64,000 nt of DNA from Cloeon dipterum (taxonomy: Eukaryota; Arthropoda; Insecta; Ephemeroptera; Baetidae). A program made the translations under genes and the position numbers. The stretch covers positions 35,519,883 to 35,583,882 of the forward strand of contig NC_088789.1 of the NCBI RefSeq assembly GCF_949628265.1. The letters are read 5' to 3'. Positions 33,990 through 43,897 of this stretch are shown here, piece after piece (the stretch's first letter is position 1; each line of letters starts with the position of its first letter). The notes below the pieces were generated by a model. It saw only the letters and a program-made list of their open reading frames with translations. It searched no databases and was not told the DNA's origin.

Positions 33990-35015
33990 AATTTTCCGCC
34001 TGTTCAAAAGAAACCGCACGTGCCGAAGAACAAATTTTGCTGCTATCTGACACTAGGTCATTGCTTTTCGAATTTAAATTACACTATTGGCGGAAGCGAT
34101 GAAAATGTTTTTATCGTGAAGGCACCTCGTCCTCCTGCTCGACGGTGGAAATAATTGCCTGGTGAAATGACGTCAGCAGCACGTGAAAAAATCCTCATTT
34201 GATAAAAAAAAACACTTGTGCACTTGGCTGAAAAACGGTTAAAACCGAATTTTAATTTTTCTACGGCTGCTAGAAAGCTCAAAATCTGTTTCCATATCGG
34301 TGTCGTTCCTGCTGGTGCTTTGAAACAGCAAAGATTGCGATCCGGGTCCATTCGCGGCAAAAAAAATAGGGATTAGTATCTTTTGTACTGTCCAAATCGC
34401 GGTTTTCCAACTTCAAAAATTGATAGCTCGGCTCCTGTCGGTCGCACGATCAAAAACAAATGTTTGCAAGATTTGTGGTTAAATTCTGCACACGTTGCGA
34501 ACCCTTGCAACCCCCGGACCCCCCAAAATCGCCGCAAAATCGTCATTTTCTTCTATTTTTTTTTACTAATTCTCCTACGGGCTCGAGGGTGGTTTCGACC
34601 CTCGGACGCTTCATTCGGCGCCGCCCGGCGTCGATCGGCCATGCTGTTTCGGCCATTTGTTTACCCAGGATCTTAGGGAAGTGATTTTCTCGGCGGGCCC
34701 AAAACTTTTTCCTGCCCAAAGCGCACTCGGGGCAAGGGTTGGGAAAGTGTCCGGCGGTCGCGTATTAGTTTTGTAAGGAAGAAAATGTGTTTTTGTCGAG
34801 CATGTTGTACAATTTTCCACCTGTTCAAAAGAAACCACACCACGTCGCTGTTATCTCGCACGAGGTCATTTGCTTCTCGGAAATTTCCATAAAACTGCTC
34901 TCTTCGTGGAAGTGATAAAAAGGTTTTTTTTATCGTGAATGCGCCGCGTCCACTCCACGAAAAATGAGGACAGTCGAAATAATTGCCTGGTGAAATATTT
35001 ATTTGATAAAAACAG
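33990..35015 (+). repeat. Two direct copies of a ~220-bp promoter-like module
   Basis: 33990-34215 and 34805-35015 share cctgttcaaaagaaacc, tatctgacactaggtcatt-like text, tttatcgtgaa and aataattgcctggtgaaat. A third, more diverged copy (aattatttctcgtgaaatga, gtgataaaacg) lies at 35280-35425, immediately upstream of the TATA box of the protease-like gene. Each copy contains GATAA words. From 34380 to 34450 there is also a reverse-oriented fragment of the dispersed repeat. Confidence 0.6.
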
Positions 35016-35495
35016 AAAAACGAGAGCCGAGAGAACCGTTCAAAATCTCGATAAACTTTGATGAAACTAAAATTTAGATAAGAACCCTCAGAACAAGAAC
35101 AAAGCAAGACTAGCAGAATGAAAGCTTTTGTCAGAGATTTCAAAGAAGGTGAGTTTTGAAAATCTGTGCAATTTTTCTTCTACAAATTTAAGCAGCACTG
35201 ACTTGTGCCTTCTTATCGATGGACACTCGAACACGTTCTAGTTTTCACGACGCAGTTTTACCTCGGCACTCAAGCAGTTGCCTTTTTAATTACTATTTTC
35301 CTGTCTGAAAAGTGATTAAAACCCTCGCATTTTAATTGCGAGTTGAACTTTTTCGACGGAAACAGGTCGTGATAAAACGTAATTATTTCTCGTGAAATGA
35401 CCTCCGTATTATTTTTTATCAAAAGACGAAAGAGAAAAGTGTTCGAACGCGGACGAACGTGATTCGTCCACGATTTACTTGCCTTCCTCTGTGGG

Positions 35496-35534
35496 TATAA
35501 AAAGGGCGGAAAAGCGTCGATTGGCACTGTCAGT
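35496..35534 (+). promoter_or_regulatory. Core promoter of the protease-like gene: TATA box and initiator
   Basis: TATAAAAA at 35496-35503 and an arthropod initiator TCAGT at 35530-35534, about 34 bp apart and just upstream of the ATG at 35541. The 5' UTR would be about 10 nt. GATA-type words (TGATAA near 35370, TTATCA near 35416) lie upstream. Confidence 0.7.
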
Positions 35535-35540
35535 GACACA

Positions 35541-36985
35541 ATGGGGTCGACTACGGTTCTTCTACTTTGGCCACTGCTCCTCTCAGGTAAGCGACTTTCT
35601 CGCACTCGGCTTTCCCCCCATTTTATTCTCTAGCATTGAGAACGAACCACAAATTTTCTTGCCGTTTCGTCTGAGATGTTTGTTAGTTGCGAGAACATCA
35701 CTAGGGCCACCGGGGGCCGGGTTTTGATCTGTGTTGACGCTGCGCAGTAAACTTGTGCGCTTCTTAAGCATGCGCAGTATGTTCAGATCGCTTTTAAATC
35801 TCACAGGGAGCCTGAAGCCCATCACTGCGCATGCGTGAACCAAATTAAAACCTTCTGCGCAGTCGTAACTCCCACCGGGGTCCGGGTTGCGATATTTTTT
35901 ATTTCCACCGGTCAGAATTCAAAATGGTATCGAAATGAGACAGTCGAGCAGCCAATCAGAAGCGTCGAAAAAGAGGCGTGCCGACCTAATAATTTCCTTC
36001 CCGCGTATTTTATTACATTTCCATCACCCTGATGTGCCATTCTCTTCAAATTCGAGTAAAAAGTAAGGCGATTGATTTATTTAAAATTGTTTCAGTTGTT
36101 TGGAGTCAGTCGGTGATTACTGATGCCGGACCCAACGAATTCCCCTACGTCGTGAGTGTCCTCGACTCAATTCTCCGTCACACTTGAATACCCAAGCTTT
36201 AATTTCAGGTGAAGATTAATCTTAAAGGTATGGGTTTCCCTAAAACTGAAGCAGCAGTAGTTGTTAGCAAGAGATACATACTGGCCTCAGGAAACACAAA
36301 AACTTTAGAGTATATATATTTTTAAAATCAATCGCTCGACGTAATTGAGGACTTTTTCCAGACTCTCAAACTTGGACGTCACGGATCAATCTGGAAAGGT
36401 TCGGCCCATAGCACGGGCTGAAGCCTTTTTGAGCTATAAATTTGCTTATCTGAAGGTGTGTGAGAAATTTGAAGGGGCGACCATGCCGATGACGGCCTCC
36501 AGCTTCAACGACCTCTCTGCTGATGTCAATTCAACCGGGTTTCTTCTCTTCTTCAATGCGTCATCTGTTAGTTTCACACCTTTTGCATTGAAACCTCCTG
36601 TTAACTCGTTTTTTTAAGCACGTCTTGAGGAAATTGCCTGCCTCCGCGATGAGCACTGCAAACTGCGCTAAAGCCGATGGAGGAAATTATCTTTGCACGT
36701 ACCAGGATTCGACTCCCGGTTACTGTTCAGTGAGTTCTCCTACATATATACCTCTACGGAAGACTGAATGAATTATTTTTCCATTATTTGCAGTTCTATA
36801 CGGATGACACGCCTTCCTATACCAATACGCCGTTAATTGCTTTCGGAAACCAGGTTCAAGGACGCATGTATGGACCTGCATGTGATTCCAAGACCGGCGA
36901 TATGAGTGGTAGTTGGACGTTTCATAACTACGCCCACCACTCCCAATCAATCATTTCTAATGTTCCCGAGGTTGACATTAAATAA
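35541..36985 (+). CDS. Secreted protein resembling a catalytically dead trypsin-like protease homologue, 236 aa
   Basis: Six exons: 35541-35586, 36096-36151, 36209-36309, 36362-36566, 36619-36729, 36794-36985; phases agree and give 237 codons including the stop. The signal peptide is MGSTTVLLLWPLLLS. The segment AAVVVSKRYILASGNT resembles the strand-loop that ends TAAHC in S1 proteases, but with no histidine. FAYLKVCEKF resembles the region around the catalytic aspartate. YCSFYTDDTPSYTNTPLIAFGNQVQG (positions of GDSGGP and after) has no catalytic serine motif. The fold assignment rests on pattern order only, so it is tentative, while the gene structure is solid. Poly(A) signal AATAAA at 37016-37021. 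A truncated paralogue lies at 29391-29743. Confidence 0.7.
35700..35895. repeat. Foldback/direct-repeat element with GCGCATGCG cores in intron 1 of the protease-like gene
   Basis: cgctgcgcagtaaac and aagcatgcgcagtat on the left face cactgcgcatgcgtg and ttctgcgcagtcg on the right. The whole is bracketed by direct copies of ccaccgggg(g/t)ccgggtt near 35707 and 35872. Confidence 0.5.
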
Positions 36986-37015
36986 TTTCTCATGAAACTC
37001 TGTGCAATTTCATGA

Positions 37016-37021
37016 AATAAA
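37016..37021 (+). terminator. Polyadenylation signal of the protease-like gene
   Basis: AATAAA 31 bp after the stop. The flank (caaccttgcaagactcg) is conserved at the truncated copy. Confidence 0.6.
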
Positions 37022-37254
37022 GAAATCAATCCTCAACCTTGCAAGACTCGTGTCTCTCATTAAAATTTACAAATCACTGTCTGAGATAACTTTTTTGCTT
37101 AAAAATATTTTTTGGCGAATTAAATGTAGTTTTGCGTAGGTTAAAATGCTCCAATTAAATCAAAAACTTTGATTATCAAAATAAAAAACGATTCTTCATT
37201 GAATTGATTTGATAATGGCATTGTTTTTGCCGGATAAAATCGTAAATTGCGGCT

Positions 37255-37990
37255 CTGGGACCGATTTCAGGGTGGGTTGACCCAAAAATAAGCAAAAGTC
37301 CTCAGGATGCGCGACCTGAGGAAGGTCAAGGCTGAAATCGTCGTCGAGAACCGTCAAATGTGCTCAAAAACGCAGCCGTGAAAAGCATTGAAGGTCGGGG
37401 AACCCTGAAAAAGGTCATTTAGACAAGCCAGGTAAGAGTTGAACAAAAGACCTGTGGAACGAGGGGTCGTGGGCAACCATATGACAAACAGTCGAATTTA
37501 GAAAAACAATTGTTAGGGGTGCGACTGCGACATTTCACAGAAAATCGAAAAAACCGCCGCAAAAAAAATCAATTTTTAGGTTTGTTCGACGGGAATGAAT
37601 CGTCAAAACGGGAATTACAAGAACTTATCATTTTCTTCTTTGAAAATGACGCGATCGACACGCAACAGTCAACATAGAGAAAACGTGGTTTTGGCGCCTA
37701 AAGTGTTCGAATTGAGAGGCGGCCTAGAGTTCTTGCCAAGCTGCAGAAAACTTTGGCAGTTAGTTGCTACGCGAGGGCAGCACCTGTTTCACCGCAGCAG
37801 AGGCTTTGCTTTGAATACCGGTAATCAAGATGATGGAAAATTCATGAAATATTCCTATTTTCACCGTAATTATGCATTAAATGCAAAGAATCAATATTAA
37901 TTTTATAAATTTAAGTGTCTTTAGGTTAAAATTGCTTTTAAAACAGGAAATTTTGTCGTGTACAACTTTTTGAACCGGTATTTTAATGCT
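37255..37990. repeat. Diverged reverse copy of R1 followed by module A copy 2
   Basis: 37255-37500 carries, in reverse orientation, diverged R1 words (ccctgaaaaaggtc, gaggggtcgtgg). 37672-37990 matches 32600-32920 in direct orientation. No gene is supported between 37060 and 38050. Confidence 0.55.
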
Positions 37991-38090
37991 AACTAACTGA
38001 CACCTAATGAAAATAACCGCGTCAACAAGCTGGGGACGAGAGGAGCCGCCATTTTGCTTACACAAAGTTGAGTGAAAATGAAAGAGAAAT

Positions 38091-40421
38091 ATGGCGGCGA
38101 AAGTCAGTGCAGCTCCTTTTTCCCGAGTTCTTTTGCTTTGCTTTGCTCGCTTGTTGGCGGTCAGCAGAGCAGCTGATTTAGCCTTGTTTGTGTGTTTACG
38201 TCTCGCGAAGTTCGCAGATTTGGACCTTTTATCGCGTTTATCGGGGATGCGGCGGCTGTTGCAGGCGTCGGCGCCGCTGTCGGCGCCGCTGTCGGCGCCG
38301 CTGTCGGCGCCGCCGGACGAGGCCATGCCCGGCAAGCTGCGGAAAAAGAGCGGCAAAACATAGCCAAGGTACCGAAAATTACAAAAATTCGCTCCTTCGA
38401 CCCTCGAGGGTGCACCTTTGGAACTGATTCAGGGCTGTCTGACGTTTTCATTAGCTGCAATGCGTTATGAAAGGGAAATTAATTAAACAGAGGCATACTG
38501 AATCAGGTTCCAAACTCTCAGGGAATTTAATTTTTCCTTGAAATTTGAAATAATTACCTTTTGACCTTTTCAGGTGGTGCCGTGAGGACCGCGAGCAATT
38601 TCTGCCGATGATCGTTGATCAGCGACCCTCCCTGGGGACGCCAGGTCTCTTTTTTAATCTAAAAGGTGCGTTTTTACCCTGATTCTGAATTATTCTCACC
38701 TAAATTTTTTTAAATTAAAATTCAGGTTCGACTAGAGGAGCGTGGAAAGAATTTGTGCTGAGTGAATAATTCTGCTGGCGAGGAGATGGTGCAGGTGGCG
38801 CCGACAATGCCGCCAGCCCCAGCATCAGGTCGTCGACGTCGGAAAGGTTTTTAAATTTTATTTTAACATAAAAGGTTGATCGGATTAATTTAAAATGCTT
38901 TTATCTGATTTAAACCAACCTCCGAAGAATCAAACCTTTATTTCACTCAGGGTACAGCTTGCACAGGGGTGAAAAACGCTGCTTTGGTTGATAAAACTTG
39001 TTTTTGGCAATTTTCAAGTTTAAAAATAATTTTTGTTACAACCTGACAGGGCTGTAACTTTATTAAATTCAAATCCCAGGGTGTTTTTATCTTTCTAAAA
39101 AATCGGAAACCTGATTTACAAGGTTTGTCTAAATAAAGCATTTTGAAACAAACATTAAAAATCTTAAATTTCGATCGTTTAAAAATATTTTTTTGCAGAC
39201 ACGTGAGAAGATCGCTGACCTGCCGAGAGTTGACCCTGATTGGCAGAAGCAGGAGTAAGGGCAAGGTGCGGAGAAAAGGACAACCTTGGGCAGCAGCACC
39301 GTGACTCCGACTGTTCGTCCGAGACGTCGGTGACGAGCGGCCGCAAGTCGAACCCTTCGCCAAAGGGCCAAGTCCAAACACACCGAAGAGACCACCTACA
39401 GGTATACTCATCCGAATTCACTTACCTTCTCTCATTGAAGCTAAGAGGTCTTCAACCTGACCTCGGTAAAGATCCTGAATGTGTAAATTGTTCGGAAATT
39501 GATTTCTGGCCCTTTTTCTTTCATAATTCCTTTATAAATTAAAGGGAGGACGTATTTTTAAGTTGAAACCCCAGTTCGGAAAAAGGTTAATTAAAAAAAA
39601 ACTTGAAAAAAGTGCAGATTTTTGGGGGCGTTGGGACAGTGGGTGCGCGTGTCGGCGGCCGTCGGCCCTAAAAGACGCAGAATTTCACGGCGAGTCTGAT
39701 CAACTTTGGTTTTTTCCTCTACGACCCATAGCAGCCGAGTTATTCATTTTTAAGGTCGAAAAAACGCGATTTAGGACATTTCAAATTTTTGTTTTCGGGG
39801 CCCTGTGGGCTTGACGACGCTGATTCTATCACCAATCGACGCCCCTCGGTGAGGCGCGTCTGCCCATGTGCGGTTTTCCAAAATCGGACCATTTTTCGAA
39901 TTTTAACGAATTTATTTCGGTTGATTTTTAGTCCAAATTTTGGTTTTATTTTTATTTAAATTCGGCCGTTGGTCCGATCGTCAACCATGACCCCTCATCG
40001 GACAGATCTTGGACGGGGCTTTGACCTGCGGTACCCTAACGACCTTTTTCAGGGTACCCCGACCTGAGATCCTCTCCGAAGCCGGTTTTTAAAGCTCTTT
40101 TAGTAATTTCGAGCACAATTGACGAATTTTAATCCTCGCCTGTCACCAAACTTCGTCAGGTCGTGTGACCTGAGGACTTTTTTGCGGGTTGGCCGACGCC
40201 GTCGCTTATATAATTGTGTAGTTTTACGAAATATCGAATCTATTTCCAAAAAATGTAATCCAGCATCCTTGAAAATTAATATTTCTTCATTTTGTTAGGC
40301 TCGGCAGCTGCGGTATGGTCACCTGGTGGGGTTCGGCGTCAGGTATAACTCGTACCTGTTGTCGTGGGCGATCGCGTCCTGGATCTGGCAGCACTACTTC
40401 GAAGAGAACCTTTGCTCGTGA
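38091..40421 (+). CDS. Putative short gene, incompletely resolved; last exon well formed
   Basis: The strongest piece is the exon 40299-40421 after tttgttag, reading RYGHLVGFGVRYNSYLLSW and ending with a stop, a hydrophobic segment that could be a membrane helix. It joins in phase to 39266-39401 (ends CTACAG|GTATAC), whose translation contains CGEKDNL, RDSD and SETSVTSGRKSN. Possible earlier exons are 38574-38670 (WCREDREQFLPM, donor AAAG|GTGCG) and a first exon around 38091 (ATGGCGGCGAAAG) with a fourfold gcgccgctgtcg repeat at 38272-38318. I could not link these into one frame and do not recognise the family. It may be a real small membrane-protein gene or a decayed one; a copy of the 39.3-kb exon at 32916-33055 shows this locus has been duplicated. 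Confidence 0.35.
39680..40200 (+). repeat. Dispersed repeat R1, copy 2 (fullest copy, inside an intron of the putative gene)
   Basis: Starts with ggcgagtctg...gaccca.agcagccgagtt words shared with 32065-32130 and 28770-28850, then runs collinear with 33120-33530. It ends near gtgacctgaggactttttt. About 520 bp, no coding frame, no clear termini. Confidence 0.7.
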
Positions 40422-41329
40422 ATTGAATGATCTTCCGCAACGGTATCTGTATATTTTATTTTTTGTTAGATTCTTTCAAGTAAAATAAATCCATAATAAG
40501 ATAGGGATTTAATTTGTTTTTTTCTTAAATTCTTTTAACCGCAAAATCAGCGGTAAATTACCTTGCGGTGGCGTTTTTAATTTTTTTTACGGCTTCTGGA
40601 ACCGCGGGAGCCATTCCTGTCCCGGCGAACGCACTGTTTTGCTTCACTTGCGTCTCTAAGATTGGTCCAAGGAACGATTGGATTTCTGGTTGTTTAGTTT
40701 TTTATTCAGCACGACCTGCTCCTCGACGAGACACCTACAACGCGCTGGGAAAAATAAAATGTATGCAACCTGCGCTGCAAACAAGTCGAACCGGTTGCGT
40801 GTATTCTCAAAGTTTTATCAGGAGGGTCCAGTAACAGAGGCGGTTAAAAGTGGGAAAGCATTTATTTATTTTCTTGTTGCAGATTACAAAATATGGTTAA
40901 AATTTTACATGTACTGGAGACTTCAAATTATGAATATTTTGGAAAGCACATTTTAAGGAGAAAAATTTATGTGAAACACTCAACAAAACAAAGCATTACT
41001 TAAAACAAACAAATGACACGCCTTTTTTTATTAAAACACACACATTAGCATGATAAATTGGTGATAAGCTTATTTTGGTTCCCACTAGGAATAACACGGA
41101 ATAATTATCAGGGTTCGACGGCTGAATTTTTCGTCATGGTGCATTTACAAATTTTTTCCAATAAAATGGGAATTTATTTTTCACTCGATGTTACTTGACG
41201 ACGGCATAATTTTTTGATTATTATGAATTGGAATTCTCATACATATATTATTTAAAAATTAGTAATTCGATTATTCAATTTTGGCCAACTACATTTCAAA
41301 TGTATTCTATGCAAGCAGAAAATCCGGTT

Positions 41330-43897
41330 TTAATCATTTAAAACACTTTCAATGTATTTCCATATTCTCTGCGAAGGATGATCAACATGTCGAGAATAAT
41401 TATTATTACCGTCCGCTATTTTCAGCAGGTCGGCAATCAGTTTAACATCTCTGCCTTCCAAACGATATCCTTTTGAGACGCTTTTTTTAGACTTGCGCCA
41501 AATTCGATGTAACCTATCCAAGTAAAAGTCGATTTTGTTCGAGTAGAGGTAGCCCTTCACCTTTGCTTTCTGCTCCTTCTAAATTTGAGATGGAATTTAA
41601 CAATGAGATACATTTTATCGTAAAGTCATATTAAACTGATAGCAGGTGAGTATGCAGAGAAGAGACTTACATCTTCTCCAATGGCGATTTTCCAAAAGAC
41701 ATCCGGTTTCCCCTCAATTACATCAGTAGTTGCTAAATTTGATTTAGCCATTTTCCGGACAGTCTAGGAATTTTAGAGATTAGAATGGGCCGTTTGGTTA
41801 TTTTATATATAAAAAAAACAACCAGTTTATTCCTCGTTTTCTTGGCTCCTGTTTTGAATTTGAAGTAGCTTGTGCCCGTAAATATTGTTGCTTCACTGAA
41901 TTCTTTGCGGACGTTTATCTCCACTTGGTGCGACCATTTACCCGAGTTTAATGTTTTATACTGCGGCGCCGCGTTTGCGTAAAAGTAAGTAAATTTTTTT
42001 AATTCGTAGATGTTAAAGTCGCCGGCGGGCGCCAGGTGTCCCTTGTGCCAGTCTTGGTCGTATTCTCCGTTTTTTTCGCCCCGCCAAGTGAAAGACGGTG
42101 GTAATCCGGACGATGCGCCGTTGATCCACTCGTGCTCCACGTAGATGGTGTGCTTCTTTATCTTGTCGTAGCAGATTTCCAGTAAATTGTATCTTTGAAC
42201 GGTGCCTTCTAATTTCACATCGAATCCTATGCCTTGCCAAGCGTAGGGTTCCGGACACATCCATTCTTCTCGAGGATCTTTTATATCTCGGATGTCCATA
42301 TCGATATCACTCATGCATTCGTACGCCCCAAGATCAACATTTTTCTATTGAACGAAAAGAAATATCTTGTTACATGCTTATTTTCTCCATTTCATTAACC
42401 CCTTACTACATACATATTATAGAAAAACGCTCTAAATTGAAAAAAAAAATACCAGATTTAACCCAATAAAACCAAATTTTTTTAAATTCCAATCGATTTC
42501 TAAAGGTCGAAATAGTTGGGGTAAATTAATTTTCCAATCTTGCTCCGTGCTTGACATTGGCAGCCGAGAGAGAGAGAGAGAGAGGTGACGCTTTCTCACA
42601 ATCAGTATGTAGACATCACCAAATGTTTTTGACTATCGATATAAATCGATATATGTCGTCTGAAAAAATATCGATGTTAAAATATCGTCCTATATAACCT
42701 ATGTTAAGCCACAAAAAACATCAATAAATATCGTCAGAAAAAATATCGATATTAAAAATCGATTTTTATTTGGCCATGTCTAATCAGTAGCGGCCAAAAG
42801 GTTCATGCTCTGCACGAACGCCAGAGCAAAACGTGTGTGTTTTGCTCGCTCGTTTCAAAACATTTTTCGCCAGGAGAAATAATGTTGACCCTTTCATTCA
42901 GGCATCGTTTGGAAAATAAAAATGTGGTTTTCAGTAGGTATTTTAAGTTCCGCTCCGTACTTGAGTGAAATCGGCTCAAGTTGCAACGCATTGCGCTATA
43001 TCCCACTTAATATTATTCATTTTTGATCGCGACCTGAAATCGTTAACACCCAGCAGAGCTCTTACCTGACCGTGAGCTTCCATAATTTGGTCATTATTGC
43101 ATTTTGCCTTAAACGGGTTGCTTGGTTTTATATATTTGGTAATTCCTTCCTCCACTTTCTGGATTTGCTCGTACGAACTTCCGGGACAAGCGCAAACCAG
43201 TTCCGTGTTTACAGGCACGAGAAACTTATAGCGCCTTACGATTTTAGCCTTCTTATATTTAGCCTTCACGTTATTATCCTTCATGTCTATAGCATCCCCG
43301 GTTTTAGCATCATAGCCTTTAATTTCCACTGGCTGCACAATGCTGCTGTCGGAAATTTTGAAGCACACCGGAATGGCCAGGCTATCTAATTCGCTCATCT
43401 GCACCCATTCGCAACCTCCTGGAACGTAAATAAAAGTAAAATTAACTGACGGAAAATGAAAACGACACAAATAATGCTCAGTTCTGACTTCTGACCAATG
43501 TTAATAATTTAACTAGAAAATTGGGTCCTTGGGGAGCAGAGGGTGGGTCTCATCCCCAACCCCAAAACATAAATAATAATTATTTTCAATCGTTTATAGG
43601 TCTGCGCCACTTCGATACATAATGTAAAATTTAGATTTACATTAACAAAAAAAAAACACGTTTTTCCGATTTTCCTCAATGAAATAGTCAAAGAAGCGCA
43701 GCAAGCACCGAATTTTCTTGTTTTCGTTCGAAATACCTAAATGAAATAAAAAATGTACCTGTGGGAGTGGATTGATCTGTTTCTCCGACTGAATCGTATA
43801 CTGGACGTGCACCTGGATGAGTCAGGCCTACTGACGAGTGTGCCACAGGCAGCACAATAAGCAGGCAAAGGATGCCGCAGCCGCAGACCAGCCTCAT
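41330..43897 (-). CDS. Nuclease C: secreted DNA/RNA non-specific endonuclease (dsRNase-type), 451 aa
   Basis: Five exons: 43897-43759, 43418-43066, 42344-41823, 41763-41671, 41578-41330; phases agree and give 452 codons including the stop. The signal peptide matches nuclease B. The accessory domain has VNTELVCACPGSS. The nuclease core reads HKGHLAPAGDF, then ANAAPQY and EINVRKEF. The arginine before the catalytic GH is lysine here (RGH in A and B), which may alter activity. Exons 3-5 are the most diverged of the three paralogues. The exon 3 donor (CTG|GTTGTT) is weak and could be misplaced. Poly(A) candidates on the minus strand lie at 41173-41178 and 41028-41033. Confidence 0.83.
42600..42790. 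repeat. TATCGATA-rich block in nuclease C intron 2
   Basis: ATCGATAT/TATCGAT words occur about seven times. Two near-copies of gtctgaaaaaatatcgat lie about 75 bp apart (near 42658 and 42734). A GA microsatellite precedes it at 42565-42585. TATCGATA is the core of the DREF site, but these may equally be transposon termini. Confidence 0.45.

Noticed and set aside
34673-35143. Signal-peptide-like open frame (KAFILLVLLCSCSEG) on the minus strand
   Set aside because: No ATG in frame (it opens at TTG) and it overlaps the duplicated promoter-like module; no downstream exon seen.
35118-35148. Possible plus-strand mini first exon (MKAFVRDFKE, donor GAAG|GTGAGT)
   Set aside because: Start and donor are good, but no in-phase downstream exon could be identified; kept only as a lead, possibly a relic first exon of a lost tandem gene.
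28400-40834. Open frames sharing the phrase IGPRNDWISG at 28400-28672 (-) and 40568-40834 (+)
   Set aside because: Similarity is explained by the inverted duplication itself; the frames have no signal peptide, known domain or splice sites and differ by small indels, so coding is unsupported.
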